Made by a program: the position numbers and the translations under genes. Source: Chrysoperla carnea (lineage: Eukaryota; Arthropoda; Insecta; Neuroptera; Chrysopidae). Taken from it: 64,000 bases of DNA. The notes under the pieces were generated by a model that did not search any database, was not told the origin of the DNA, and saw nothing but the letters and a program-made list of their open reading frames with translations. Positions 1-12,000 of the stretch are shown piece by piece. Each line of letters begins with the position of its first letter. Within the stretch, counting starts at the first letter, position 1. The stretch is from positions 37,023,172 through 37,087,171 of the forward strand of contig NC_058339.1 of NCBI RefSeq assembly GCF_905475395.1. The letters are read 5' to 3'.

Positions 1-395
1 TAATAGTTTTTAGTAGGGGTAAAAACGTGATATACGTACATACCATGTTGAAACAATGGGCGCAGTCAATACCTGGATGGGAGGCCGCTTGAGCATACAG
101 TGCTGTTGCCTTTTTATTTTTTATAATAGTTTTTTATATTCATTGTATATCGTATACATATAAATTTATTTTCCGTATGTTTACGGCTGCAAACCTCGAA
201 AGGTAGGGATGGATTGATTTTAAATTCATCATCAAACTCGGCAACTTTTGTTGAAGTTATTTTCTGATTGGTTAACTACAAAACGAGATATTAGCGATAA
301 TAGAATAAAATGGTCCATACCCTGTTTATTTATCATCCTAAGTATAGAATTGTTTTTGAAAATATAAAAGATAATTTTTCGTATTCTTGTTTAAG

Positions 396-610
396 TATCA
401 AGGCGACAAACGAAAAGTTCGTAGAGACACGTTCACTTTGGCATTATGTTTGCCTTCATCCTGTACTGAGGAGGATATTGTAAATGGTATATCCACAGAT
501 ACCTTACCGCAACCCGACCAGGATAACTTAGACATATCTGTGAGAATATCTCGATATGGTTGTACAGTCAAAGAAGAAAAATTACCGACTACCGGTGATT
601 ATATATTTTG
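396..610 (+). CDS. NRF-6-like gene, exon 1 of those visible
   Basis: The acceptor AG is at 394-395 and the donor GTAAGT follows 610. The exon encodes the end of the NRF domain with cysteines of the CLPSSC motif. It ends two bases into a Trp codon completed by the next exon. An in-frame TTG upstream at 387 is intronic and is not a start. Confidence 0.85.
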
Positions 611-2935
611 GTAAGTTTTAGAAATCATAACATTGTTTGAAGATTCATCAAATTGAATTATTTTCAGGGCCATAACATTAGGTATGCTAATATTAATTAT
701 AATATCTACAATTTGGCTGCATAACGAAGAAAAAAAATTAGAATGTGAATTAAAAATTACAACATTTTGGCACAAAGTTGCAAAATCATTTTCAATTATT
801 GAGAATTTTAATGCTTTAACAAAATACAAACATACCAAGCCATGTTTCAACATTTTACATGGTGTGAAATTTCTGTGTATGGGTTTGATAATTCATGGCC
901 ATCGTTTGTTGCACTATTTTGGAAAACCGTTACAGAACAATGAAGTTGTGGAAGATGTAAGTTTTATTGATGCCATATGGCGAATGCCAAGCTGGGTAGA
1001 AAATGAATTTATGTAAAGTGAGTTGCAGAATTTTTCCTGGTTTAAAAGAATGCACTTGGTCGAGAGTAGGAGAAGAATGTACCAAAATTTTTAGTTCCTA
1101 GACAAATTTCTGCTACTTCAAAAGAAATTTAAATTTTCTACCAGCTTATGATAATGACCAAAATATTACTTACCTTTTTTCTTTCAGACATATATTTATA
1201 AAGGCTACATGGTTATTCATAACGGCTTAATTGTGTTGGACGCCTTCTTTTTAATGACTGGATTCATAATGTCTTATAGTTATTTGGAATCGTTTGAAAA
1301 ACGTAAAACAAAATTTTTACAGCTACCGTACTCGATCCTATTACGATTTTTGCGATTGATACCGGCTTATATGTATGTAGTATTTTTTATTGCCACAGTA
1401 TGGGCAAGATTAGGTAGTGGACCACTTTGGAACACAGTGGCATTAATTGAAACTGAAAAATGCTCCCAAACTTGGTGGACAAGTTTATTATTGATAAATA
1501 ATTATGTTGAACCAGAAAATATGGTAAGAATTTTGGATCGTTTGGGTACTTTGTAAATTGAATATGTAAGATATTATTTTAGCCTAAAGTTTGTTCATCT
1601 ATTTTAGTGTATGATGACGACATGGTATTTGTCCTGTGACTTCCATATGTTTATTATTGGGACCGTAATTATGTTTATTATATCAAAAACTAGAAAAATT
1701 GGATATACAATTTTAGGGCTTTGTACGATTATATCGTTGGTGATACCATTTGTTATTGTTTACAAAGATGGAACTAATCCTTTACTAACTATCTTCCCTG
1801 GGTAAGTTATTGATTGCATTGGTTAAATTTGAGATTCTTGATATTAAATGTATAAACAAGAATTCGCCACATTAAAGATTTGGAAGTCAATTTGGTTTTC
1901 TTTAATTAACAAATTAAATTTTTTTCAGCTTAACCGATGTTAGAGAAAATGAAGTATTCATTAATTACTACATAAAAACACATATGCGAATGTTTCCATA
2001 TTTATTTGGTTTAATAGCTGGTATAATTTATTACAAAATCCGTGATACCAAATTTCAAATGCCTGCGGTAAGTATTTCTTCGGATGAAATCTTTTTGGAT
2101 AAAAAACCTATGAATAAAATTTATTGTTCCAGATATTGTCGGTGATTTTCTTTGCATTAATTGAGACTGTAATTACATATGTTTGTGAAATAAGTGGTCA
2201 TGATTTTTTCCATCCCGGCATTCCGCTAGATCCATTGAAATCAGCAATCTATTATGTTGTTCAACATGCGGTGTTCTCAAGTTTTGTTGTTCTTCTGGTT
2301 TTTAATGTCAGCCACACTAAAGCTAGTAAGTATTTGTTTACGTGAATTTTACGATAAATGACGAGGCTGGTTTAAAGTAGCATTTTCAATCTTGTGTCAA
2401 TCTTTATTTTGAAGTCTTTGTAGTAAGTACGTATGAGTACTTAATGCCGGAAGTGCGTTTGAATTTGATTATTAATTCAAGGTAAACAAGATTAGTGTCC
2501 CAAGGCTATATAGCAATACTGTTGGCCAATAAAACTTTTGTCGTTTGATCTTTGATGTCTTGATGGGAATAATTGAAATAATATCTACTATTCTTTTCAG
2601 GTTTTTTCCCAGCAGTTTTGGGGAATAAATTTTTTGCTATTTTAAGCAAACTTACATTTGGAGCATATTTATTACATTACTTAATACAAACATATGATAA
2701 TGCTATAGAAATTACGCCAATTTCTTTTATTTTTACAAGTTGGGTAAGTTAATTTTTAATTGGTATATTTAATTTTTTTTAATTTGTAAATTATTAATTT
2801 TTTTTAATTTGTAAATTATTAATTTTTTAGTTTACAAACTTGATAACCGATTTGGTTTTATCATATGCTTTGGCGTTTGTATTGTTTTTGTTGGTGGAAT
2901 CACCAATTAAACGCTTAACTAACTTGATTTTGTAA
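396..2935 (+). CDS. NRF-6-like membrane acyltransferase (nose resistant to fluoxetine family), 3' part, eight exons
   Basis: The exons are 396-610, 668-956, 1188-1523, 1608-1801, 1929-2067, 2133-2325, 2601-2743 and 2831-2935. Every junction has GT/AG and matching phase, giving 537 residues to a TAA stop. Residues 1-70 look like the end of the extracellular NRF domain, with the CLPSSC cysteine motif at 18-23. The rest is the multipass acyltransferase-3 region, with the conserved His of the LHG motif at residue 136, many hydrophobic helices, an R.FPYLFG-like segment in exon 5, and the typical VESP ending. Family members are usually 600-750 residues, so the signal peptide and most of the NRF domain lie upstream of the window; nothing in 1-395 looks like that exon. 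In C. elegans nrf-6 and ndg-4 act in lipid and drug uptake. The acyl substrate in insects is not known, and insects have many paralogues, so no symbol is given. Confidence 0.93.
668..956 (+). CDS. NRF-6-like gene, exon 2: first membrane helix and LHG motif
   Basis: The exon encodes a membrane helix (about residues 73-90), a charged loop, then the family motif region with ILHGVKFLCMG followed by HGHRLL. It ends in phase 0 at a GTAAGT donor. The usual Arg of the HGxR motif is Lys here. Confidence 0.9.
1188..1523 (+). CDS. NRF-6-like gene, exon 3: central membrane helices
   Basis: This phase-0 exon of 112 codons starts after TTTCAG. It encodes the LDAFFLMTGF segment and the RFLRLIPAY segment, both typical of acyltransferase-3 proteins of this family, and ends ENM before GTAAGA. 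Confidence 0.92.
1608..1801 (+). CDS. NRF-6-like gene, exon 4
   Basis: It starts C-M-M-T-T-W-Y-L-S-C-D-F after ATTTTAG. The TWYLSCDFHMF stretch is a strong family hallmark. It contains two membrane helices and ends two bases into a Gly codon. Confidence 0.92.
1929..2067 (+). CDS. NRF-6-like gene, exon 5
   Basis: It completes the split Gly codon and encodes the THMRMFPYLFGLIAGIIYY segment, equivalent to the family's R-x-x-PYLxG membrane segment. It ends in phase 0. Confidence 0.9.
2133..2325 (+). CDS. NRF-6-like gene, exon 6
   Basis: It encodes two membrane helices separated by a short loop rich in His and Pro, and ends one base into a Ser codon at a GTAAGT donor. Confidence 0.88.
2601..2743 (+). 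CDS. NRF-6-like gene, exon 7
   Basis: It starts after TTTTCAG and encodes the LSKLTFGAYLLHYL segment, the usual late membrane segment of the family. It ends at Trp before GTAAGT. Confidence 0.9.
2831..2935 (+). CDS. NRF-6-like gene, last exon and stop
   Basis: It encodes the final membrane helix and the VESP-x-K ending, then TAA at 2933-2935. The acceptor lies just after a roughly 31-bp A/T unit repeated twice (about 2760-2830), which may obscure the branch point. Confidence 0.9.
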   Translation, partial: FTNLITDLVLSYALAFVLFLLVESPIKRLTNLIL

Positions 2936-4191
2936 GGGAAGTATTCTTAATTTAAAAAAAGATGTAATATTATGTTGATATTGTGATAAGTAATTTAAGC
3001 TTTTTAAAAATATTTACTTTAAGTTTTATACCATTGCTTTTTGCTAGAACAAGTTTTCAAAGCTTTGGATTTTTTTTTCAAATTTTCAGAATACTGAAAT
3101 GTTTTTTAAGTTTTTCAAGTACATTGCGATGTTTTTTATAATTAAGAAATTGTTGATGATTAACGCAGATTATTAAAGAAATTGTAAGGCTAAGATCCTA
3201 GAAATGCCGTTACCGAAATGAAAAATTAGGGATCTTTCAATTTTGGCCATAAAAAACTTTTTCATGGAGAAGAATCATTTAAAAAAAACCTTTTTGGCAT
3301 TTTATCATTATATAATGATAAAAATGACTTTTTATCATTATATTTTCTTAATGAAAAAGTAGAATTACATCGAACTATTTTGGGTAAATCCTAAGATGCT
3401 ATACGGATTATAAATCAGAAACGACTTTTTAAGTTTTTAGCGCAATTTCTACATTGAGTAAATATTCCGATTTAATTTCCGTTCAAAAATATAGACCCAC
3501 AAAAAGATGTAACGATGACGATTGACATATCGATCGTCGAGTATGGGAGATGCCTGGATTAAATTATAGAAATAAGTTTATTTTGGTTACTGTCAATCAT
3601 TTTCAGAACATGGCAGAGCACTTTCAGAGAATTCTATTTCTTAAAAAAATAGGTTCGAATAGTTTTGAAATAACTTTTATTGTTAACATAACTTCACATT
3701 TTATTATTGTTATCAGTGAATAATTGAACTTCCTAAATATTTTAATTTCAAATTAACTTTGTTAATAATTTTTAATTAATGTAAAGACTGTGGTTTTTCT
3801 TTTATATTATTTGAAAGATAGAAAGACGTCAACAAAAGATTCATATAAGGAATTTTTTGTGGGTAAAAACATTTTTAGTCATTCCAAAAATATTTTTATT
3901 GTTTTGATATAAATAAAAAATGCCAATGTCCCCAGACATCAAACCTTGTCTAAAACCAGTTTCATTTCTTACCTTAATGAACTGGTAGTATTTTAATTTG
4001 TAAAAATAATAGAAAAATAAGAGATAATTGTACTGAGTACCTTGAAGTAATTGTAATATTGTAATAAGTATGTATGTATACATTTTTGTACCTAACTGGA
4101 CATTTTATTACAGGTTTATTTACATTTTATGACATAATACATTGATTCATTTTGATCCACGTCAAATTAAATTCTTTATTTGTTTCTTTAT
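2936..4191. other. Intergenic stretch after the NRF-6-like gene
   Basis: It holds the 3' untranslated region of the NRF-6-like gene and AT-rich sequence with no coding signal. An AATAAA is present near 3911, but no clear polyadenylation signal lies close to the stop codon. Confidence 0.4.
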
Positions 4192-4632
4192 ATGGTCTAA
4201 GAGACCGTATTAGGTCGATTTTCACCCATCTGATAATCAGATGAGACATATTTTTTATGCAATCATTTTAACCATGCCTATCATAGTTTTAATGCAAACC
4301 TATATCATTATTTTCGTAATTAAATTAGCTTTCTTCTGATACCAATTTCGATCAGGTGTAATTGACTTACGCGTTCATATGATATGAACAATCTACAACG
4401 ATCTATTAACCAATCGAAATTGTTATCAAAAGAATGATATATACTTATATAAAAAAGGGCAATCATGGAAAAAAATTCATTAAAATTAATTTAATTCAAA
4501 ATAGTCATAAACATTTTTTGATAGAAAAACTATGATAGGAGTGTTTAAATAAAAATCAATAAAATTTAATAAAAAAGATGTCTCATCTGGTTATCAGATG
4601 GGTGAAGATCGACCTTCAACCGTCTTTTTTAC
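4192..4632. repeat. Foldback (long inverted repeat) element, about 440 bp
   Basis: The left end (near 4200-4260) and right end (near 4570-4625) are inverted copies. Each carries an ATCTGATAATCAGATG-like palindrome followed by GAC and the GGTCGATTTTCACCC / GGGTGAAGATCGACC pair. The interior is also self-complementary around 4330-4440. A partial second copy of one end lies at about 39985-40082. This resembles a miniature inverted-repeat transposable element; the superfamily is unknown. Confidence 0.7.
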
Positions 4633-5832
4633 TTTTAATAGAAAATTTTTGAAGGGGAAATTCGAAAAATGGTATACTTATTTCTTAATTGTAAACGTTC
4701 TGCAGAAATTTTATTTGTAAACATTATCACTTGATGTTCTATAAGTTTTGAAAATTTTTTTTTTAGTGTAGTAAAATAAGGAAATAATTTTGTAAGATTC
4801 CTAAAACATTTCAACAAATTATTGGATAAATCAACTCCAGTTGGATACTACAATTTTGCTCTAGTTTCTTGGAGTTTTTAATCTAAGTTCTTTGAGTTAC
4901 CGCTTAAAAAATACTGATCGAAAAGATTGTTACATGTTTTCAATTTGGGTTTAAAAAAGCCGCGTTTAAGTAAAGCTAAGGAAGCTTTAGTAGAAGCTTA
5001 GAAAGCTTAAGTAGAAGCTTAGATTGAAGCATTCATACAATTTTAGGCGCTACTTTTTTTAGAAAAATCAGGAATTGTCATCGAATATGATTGACAGTAA
5101 ATTAATATCAGGAGAAATATCTTGAAGCTTACTCAACAATAAAATCGATTTTTATGGTTTTTAATACTCTAATTTTTTATTTTTAATATTTAGACAATGA
5201 CTAATTTAAATCACAATCAAACTTTGTATTAAATTTTTCGATTTTATCAACAAATAATTTTTGGAATTTTATGAGAACTGCAGGCTATATTTTAAAAATT
5301 TTTGTTGTGTCTTTTGCTGGAATATTGAGCGTAAAAAGAACAAAACAAAGATATACTCCTGTTCATTTGACGGCTAGATGCATACACAAAACACTCGATT
5401 AACGGTCACTAAACCGATCTTTACATTTTTTGAAAAAAAAAACCATAATTGAGTTTATTTGACAATCAGATGAATAGCTTTATTTGCCTGGGATCTATCT
5501 GCCTTGACTAGAATAGGTTCTTCGTAGGTCTAGAATCGTATGGACCAAAGTTTTTTTGTTTGTTTGTTTTGATTTAATGATCAATGTAATGTCTGTCTGT
5601 AATTAATTATAACAATTTCAATTACCTAACTCCACGCTATTATTTCATAAGCGCGTTTGACTTTCAACTCATGTAATATAAATATAATCATTATCTCATA
5701 TCTATTATAAATAGCGTAAACACCACTTAAAAAAAGATTAGAATTCTTAGAAAACTAGCCAATTAGAAATTAAGAAAAATTAATAAAACAATTGTTTTCT
5801 GTAATAAAAAAGAACATTTAATCTCATTTCTA
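4633..5832. other. Intergenic AT-rich stretch between convergent genes
   Basis: No gene is seen. About 4970-5035 has a short imperfect tandem of AAGCTT-containing units. The rest is AT-rich sequence that includes the 3' side of the PGRP gene. Confidence 0.4.
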
Positions 5833-6008
5833 TTACGTACAATATTTTGATTGCATAAACAATTTTTTTAATTTTTCATCAATCATTAATTTTGGATCGA
5901 AAATTACTTTATAACAACGGGCAACTTGTTTCCATTGTACACATTCGTCAATTAATAGCTTTGTTTCTTGAAGTTGTTTTTTTGGTGGTGATGTCTTTTC
6001 ATAGCTCC
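5833..6008 (-). CDS. PGRP gene last exon, divergent C-terminus
   Basis: It completes a split Gly codon (ALIG/SYE), as in other PGRPs, and runs 57 residues to TAA at 5835-5833. The expected GHRQ and CPG-like zinc-ligand segments are replaced by a Lys-rich tail. Confidence 0.88.
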
Positions 6009-9008
6009 CTAAGAAGAAGAAACATTTAAAATAGATTTTTTGCTGTTATACTCCCAAAGATTTTTTTTCCCTAGCAGTTATTCTACCATTAGAAAAATTA
6101 ATACAGTGAATAAGCCTGAAAAGAGTGCTGATAGTAGAAAAGGTGAGAAACAGTACCGATTTTAATGAAACTTTTTATAGTGTGTTTATAGGATCCCAAG
6201 GAACATTCACCCAACTTAACCTAGGCATAGCAGGCAAAGGGCTTCCCTTTGACTAGATTTGGTAAATTTACACAATTGTATAAAGGTATTGTAGTTTTTA
6301 GTGACTACGAACAGAAAAAAAAAATTTAATTTTTAGTTACTGAAAAATGGCACGATGTGACAAAATTTGTGTTATCTGACATAGAATTCGAATTCAGCGA
6401 CCAAAAATACCTCCTAGATGACAAGTTTAAGCCGAAATATGCATTTCAAAAAATTTTTAGGATAATTTTGGTCTTTGCTTGGCCCTTATGCCCCCCTATG
6501 ACTCCGTGACGTTGACCTCCCTTGGTGGGTCTAAACAGCAGCAGTAGCAGGCACAAAATACTAAAAAAATATTACGTACCAATCAAGGCGATGCTAAGTG
6601 TATGATTACGATTTACCCAAACTTCACTTTGGGTTTCCCAACCTCGACCTTCATAAACAACGCCACCTTCAGATACCAAGAAATTGTATGCGATATCAGT
6701 CATATTGTCTTCTAAAATTAGAAAAAAAAAATTCTAGTAAGTGTAGGTGCTCAAGATAAGATCATGAGAGGCGCGCCTAGCTAATTATATTCTGTAGTTA
6801 TTATGTAAGCTTTAAACAATTTCAATATGAGCACCTGAAAGATAACTTTAATTTATTCAGAGTCAAAGCTTTCATCAAACGTATGTCGCAAAAAGATAAT
6901 CAGTGATGTGACTTCCAGAGTCTCGCACACTTCTCATATTTCTAATGGCCAATAACTGTTCGATTAAATATCATGAAATTTCTCGATGACTTAGTTTTGA
7001 ATTAAAATACCTGGCTTTCTATGATATTTTGATCTGATTTTTACTTGTTAATTGCTGCAAAAATTAACTTCCTTATGGTTGAAGGGCGCCATTGTCCTGG
7101 GGCGACTCTGAATGTATGCATACACGTTAAGAAATTTTTTTGGATATCACTATGTCAGTATTAGTGGGAACGTCATACTGTGAACTATATTGAAGGAATA
7201 GTAATATTACCAATAGTTATGGCGGATGAGTCAAAGCAGTATGGGCATCAGATCCATACTGGTGGGCGATGCGCACAATACGTCTTGTAGATGGCCCTAT
7301 TCAATACTGTAATATTACTTATGCTAACAGAGATGCTATAGTATCTGTCTCTATACCATACCAGCATTGTAGTAAACATTTCATACCGTGATACTCTAGA
7401 AGAAGTAAAAGAGAGAATTTTTTCTTATTATGTTTTTTTTGACTTACGAAACATGTGCAAAATTTGTTGATGCCGTACCAATCGCATACAATCATAATCC
7501 AGACATGTTGAAGTGTTTGTGTGTGTTATAAAAATATCCATAATTGGTGGTCTTAATGGATATACAACTCGTGGTGGCTGAGCTCTCCATGCTGCTCGAC
7601 TAATATAAATATACGGTATAGTGCGCACTTCCCAATTTTGTCCTAAAACAGGGAAACAAACATGTACATTGTATATTTTAGATAAAATAATGATTAGAAT
7701 ATTTGAAATGGACTTCGTTGTAAATAATGAAGAAGATAATTTTGTTAAATTGTGGAATTTTTATATTCCTGATATAAAGAGAAGAATTCTGATAATTTTA
7801 ATCAATTTTTTTTGCTACATTAAATAATTAATTGAAGTGATATTAAGTTCAAATTATTTTAATAATGAATTAAGATAAATGTGTCTGACTTAAAATAATG
7901 GTTGTAGACATTTATGGGTTCGATTAAGTATGAAACAAACTCGTCTCATAACAGTTCTATAGGCTTTTGGTCTAACGAAGAATTATTGGTCTAGAGGGGA
8001 CAAAACGAGTAAATTTTTTTGCTTAAAAATTCGATGCATTCAACAGTATTTGGCATAAACATATACTTAGGCAATACTTATTTCTGGAGCCCTTACATAT
8101 TTCCCAGCTTATTCTCAGAATAATTTTCCTGAGAAATTTAGTTTATTTATAAGGCCCATCGGCTGAGAATTAACAACTCGCAGCTTCAAATCATTACAAA
8201 AATCACAACCTCCAATATACCAAATTTCTTAATCCTGTAGATTTAGTGTATAAGCATTTAACTTCAACAAAGCTTGCTTTTTTGAAAAAAGCTGGTTGTA
8301 AATAATCTTGTATTTCAAACAATTGTGTTTTACTACTTAAAATGGGTGAGAATTATGGCCAACCCTAGTAGCTCAGTTGGTTAAAGCGTAACAAATTTCG
8401 TTCTGGGTTGGTGTAGTTTATGGTATATGCATGAAGAGCTCATTATAAGCGGGCAAGGTGGTAAAATACATATACGGTATCACAATGGGCTCTATAGCCT
8501 AAGTGTGTCCTTCGTGGACGGCCAATATCAACTACGCCCTGACATCCTGACATTATATTTAAATTCAGCTTTTAATTTTGTTTCGTAAATTTGATGTTTT
8601 ATAATTTTATCGCTTAAATTTTATGTTATCCACTTCCGTTTTTGTGTGTAAGCAAAAAGGAAATTGGTAACATAAAACAAACTTAATAAAAAAAGTCAAA
8701 GTCTATTTCATTTTCTATCAATGATTCATAAAATTATTCAATGCTTTATCTATAAATCAGAATGATATGATAACTATGGATAAAAAATATTATTCAAAAA
8801 TCTATTGCTTAAATAAATTCCACTTACCATCAACAATTAACAGATATATTCCAATAAAGGATCCAATAAACAAACATGCCGCCAAAAATGCGATGCCAAG
8901 GTACGATGTTCTTTCTATTGGATACTGACCAATTAACGGTGTACGTTCATTATATCGTTCATCTTCACCTGGATTCGTTGAACCATTAACAAAAAAACTC
9001 GCCATCAT
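5833..9008 (-). CDS. Membrane-anchored peptidoglycan recognition protein, non-amidase type, four exons
   Basis: The minus-strand exons are 9008-8828, 7642-7448, 6711-6580 and 6008-5833. All junctions are GT/AG, phases match (1,1,1), and the product is 227 residues. Residues 1-34 form a short charged tail, 35-58 a single membrane helix with no signal peptide, so type II orientation with the C-terminal domain outside. Residues 64-227 are a PGRP domain: the ISRAAW.A.PP start, a cysteine pair at 107 and 112, DIAYNFLV at 131-138 and VYEGRGW at 144-150. Amidase PGRPs bind zinc through a His in the HHTA motif, a Tyr, a later His and a Cys. Here the first His is Thr100, Tyr134 remains, and the GHR and C-terminal Cys regions are absent. 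It should therefore sense peptidoglycan or act as a decoy rather than cut it. Arg148 is the type linked to DAP-peptidoglycan binding. The short tail without a clear RHIM core resembles Drosophila PGRP-LF more than PGRP-LC, but alternative 5' exons cannot be excluded. Confidence 0.93.
6580..6711 (-). CDS. PGRP gene exon 3: core YNFLV and YEGRGW motifs
   Basis: This 132-nt exon completes a split Gln codon and encodes DNMTDIAYNFLVSEGGVVYE plus GRGW. The pair at the peptidoglycan type-specificity site reads Asn-Met, neither the Gly-Trp of DAP-type nor the Asn-Phe of Lys-type family members. Confidence 0.93.
7448..7642 (-). CDS. PGRP gene exon 2: start of the PGRP fold
   Basis: The acceptor is TTTTAG and the donor GTAAGT. 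It encodes residues 62-125, including ISRAAW, the strand DIFITHTNTS (where the zinc His is replaced by Thr) and the conserved cysteine pair in TCLDYDC. Confidence 0.92.
8363..8538 (+). mobile_element. tRNA-derived SINE, copy A (internally deleted)
   Basis: The head has TAGTAGCTCAGTTGG, a tRNA-like A box. The body matches the other copies at TGGTATATGCATGA, GGTATCACAATGGGCTC and CTTCGTGGAC. It lacks the CTGATAA...TTATCAG hairpin block present in the other copies. It lies in the first PGRP intron, opposite to the gene. Confidence 0.8.
8828..9008 (-). CDS. PGRP gene exon 1: tail and membrane helix
   Basis: The start is ATG at 9008-9006, with a second ATG directly after it. It encodes the 34-residue tail rich in N, E, R and P, and the helix around LGIAFLAACLFIG. 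It ends one base into a Gly codon at a GTAAGT donor. Confidence 0.88.
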
Positions 9009-12000
9009 TTATCAATGATCAAAATGCACTTTTTTGACTAGAAAATTTTACAAAAAAGGAAGAAAAAACACTTCGACTAAATTCGTTATTTTCATTCAAA
9101 AAAAGAATTGACAAATTTTTTAATAAAAATATTTTTGATTTAACATTTGAAGTACATTTAAAGTACTATCCGTAGTCCATTGTTACATTTTTGGTTGATA
9201 TAAGGTTTGAAAAAAAATTTCTCTTAAATTTTTACACTAGGCGCAGTTTGGATGTATTGTAAGAGACTATTGAAATATTTTTTTTTTGTTAGAGTAGCCG
9301 GGAAACACATTACTATATGTCGTTATCTTATCGGTTTCTCTTTGTTGATAACACGAACTTATTAGTAATGTAGTTTTTAAAATTATTAAAATCAATTATT
9401 TTATGTTATTTATTTTATACCTTCCATAAAATTAACTTTAAAAATTCAATTTGCCTAAAAAAAATTATTGTACAAAAAATAAAAACAAAAATTCAAAATC
9501 CGGTCTTAAAATAAAAATTTTAAAACCGGATTTTTGCATTTCTTGTAGATTGGTACTTGGACTGAAAAATTTGCTCGAGAATTTTATTTGGTATGATGTA
9601 ACCTGATATCACTTCGGTTTTGTATTTTTTATTGATAGTGTAAAAGGCGTTTAGATTCAATTTACGTAAAAAAAAGCAATCGTTACATTTCGGAGTAAAC
9701 GCCAATCAAAATTATCGGAGTAGTCTAAGAAGGGATTACCAGTCAATTGTTTTGGATTCAATTTTTGTTGAATTTATTCAGTTTTCAAAAAAAAAAAATA
9801 TCTTACAAAATTTTTGAGTTAGGTACAGTTATCAAGATGTTGACTTTTAAATGATCTTGATGATCATGGTCAAACTTAAGTTCAAACAGTTCATATATTG
9901 AATAAAACTTTTGTTTAAGTTTTTTAATTTCCCGAAAACTATTACCTGAATCGATTAAAACGTTCCACTTCGTATATTTAATATGTATTGGTTTATTACA
10001 AAGTAAAATTTATTAACGTTCACTTGTAAAGAACCCCGCAAATTTCTTATTGAATTCTTTTGATTTTTTTTTTTTTAAATCAACAGTAATGGAAAAAATT
10101 TTATCAACTCTCAAATTACTTTCCGTTCAAGATAAAAGCTTCATTGAAAAGATAGAAGCTTATTAATTATAATTACTGGGCAAGCTTATAAAAGGAAGGT
10201 AATTTGTTTTTTTTTTTTTTTATATGGATTAGGTTTTTCATTAGGAATTTGAAGAAAAACGCGATGAAAAAAACTAAACCCTAAAAATCAAGTTTTTAAG
10301 TAGGTACTCCCTTTCTTTTAAAAATTAATAAATTTTTGAAGGTAGGTATATTCACTTTAAGAAGAATTTGAATAAATATTTTTATTAGTAAAACAATAAA
10401 CTTCTTATACAATCAATAATTGTTTAGACAATTTTTTTTTATTTAAAATACATTAAATAGATTTAAATATAATTACACGCAGGTACATCTTGTAGACATA
10501 TTGAAAAGTAGACAAAATATTTTCATATTATACAAAAAATTAATGACATATATTTACAAAAAATTATATATATTTTCTTTTTTTTTTTTTTTTTTTATAA
10601 AAAATAATTATTATACTCTCAGATATTCTATACAGGGAGTTCAGATATTTTTATAAGGTTAGAGTAGAGCTAGATTTTAAAACATCTATTTGTTAATTTG
10701 TGCAATTAGTGAAAAACATACATATATTTACATAATAGAGTTATGGAGTATATTGAAATTTTATTCCGAAATTTCGCAAAGGCTTGATGAAACGTTTAAA
10801 CATCCTGCTTTAAGTTAAAATACAAAAGCCCTATTTGGTTTTCATCAAGGCGGATAAATTCAAACCAAATACGAAAATGTTATTGAGAACTGACTTGACT
10901 TAAAACATGGATTAATTTAAAAGGCATATTGAAAAGTACCGGAATAAGCTCAGGACTAAACTGCGAGGTATTAATAAAAAAAAAATAGTAGTATCTAATA
11001 AAAATGATTAAATTAATTAAAATGATATAGAAACGCTCATAAATGGCATTAATTTGTAGTTTTCTGTCACCAGATGTCATGTTAAAGCAAGTAGGGCAGC
11101 TCCCGAGACAGTAGTAAAGAAACAAATAACATTTATAGAGTTTGTTGTGAAATCAATCCAGCTTGCTAAAGAATCAGAAGCTGCTTGCTGGAAGATTAAT
11201 AAGGCGCGTTTCCATAGTCACCGAAGATAGTCCGCGTCAATTCCGGAATTTTAGACCATTTGCCTAATGAATGATGCACTAAACATTTGTTTCACATATA
11301 CGTAAGTAAGTACAATTATAAAAAATTACGGGTAAACATGACTGAACTTTTTACGAAAGTTAGATGGCAATACTGGAAGAAATTTTAAAATATAATATAT
11401 TCTTTTAGTCTTTTCATACTTTTAGTTTTTTCACAGAAACTAATGTAAAATATTTACTTAAAAAAGCTAAGAATATTTTTACTACTTTTACCAGTTTTAA
11501 GGTGTTTTTGTAAGATATAAATAAATAAATGACATTTTATTAGAAAGTCTGTTAAACCATAATGTGGAAAACATTTCCTTTGATACAAAAATTAAATAAA
11601 ATAATGATTCAGATGAAATTCTGAAAAAAATAACACATGGGCGTCGACTGTATGATTTTTGTAAAATTCGAATTTAGAGAGTGCGATGTTAAAAACGCTG
11701 TAACTAAAAACCCATCAATTTTTTCAAATAAGTTGTTTATCATAATAAAATGCATACAATAAAATTTCAGAAAAATATATAAATTGAGTTTTCAAGTTTT
11801 TTTTGTTTGAGTTTAACAAAAAAGAATAGTATCAGAAGTGAGAGAAACTGAATTGATAATAGGTGCTTCAAATTCTGCGGTATATGTGATGAATAACCTG
11901 ATATTTTAGACGAATGGACGTCATATTACCGGACCCATGAATTGAACTCATTTACATTTAGTTAATGTTTATGAATGTTTAGAAAAAAAGTGTATTTTTA

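Noticed and set aside
9290..9320. GGGAAACACA as a possible NF-kB site above the PGRP gene
   Set aside because: The 3' half does not fit the pyrimidine-rich consensus GGGRNNYYCC.
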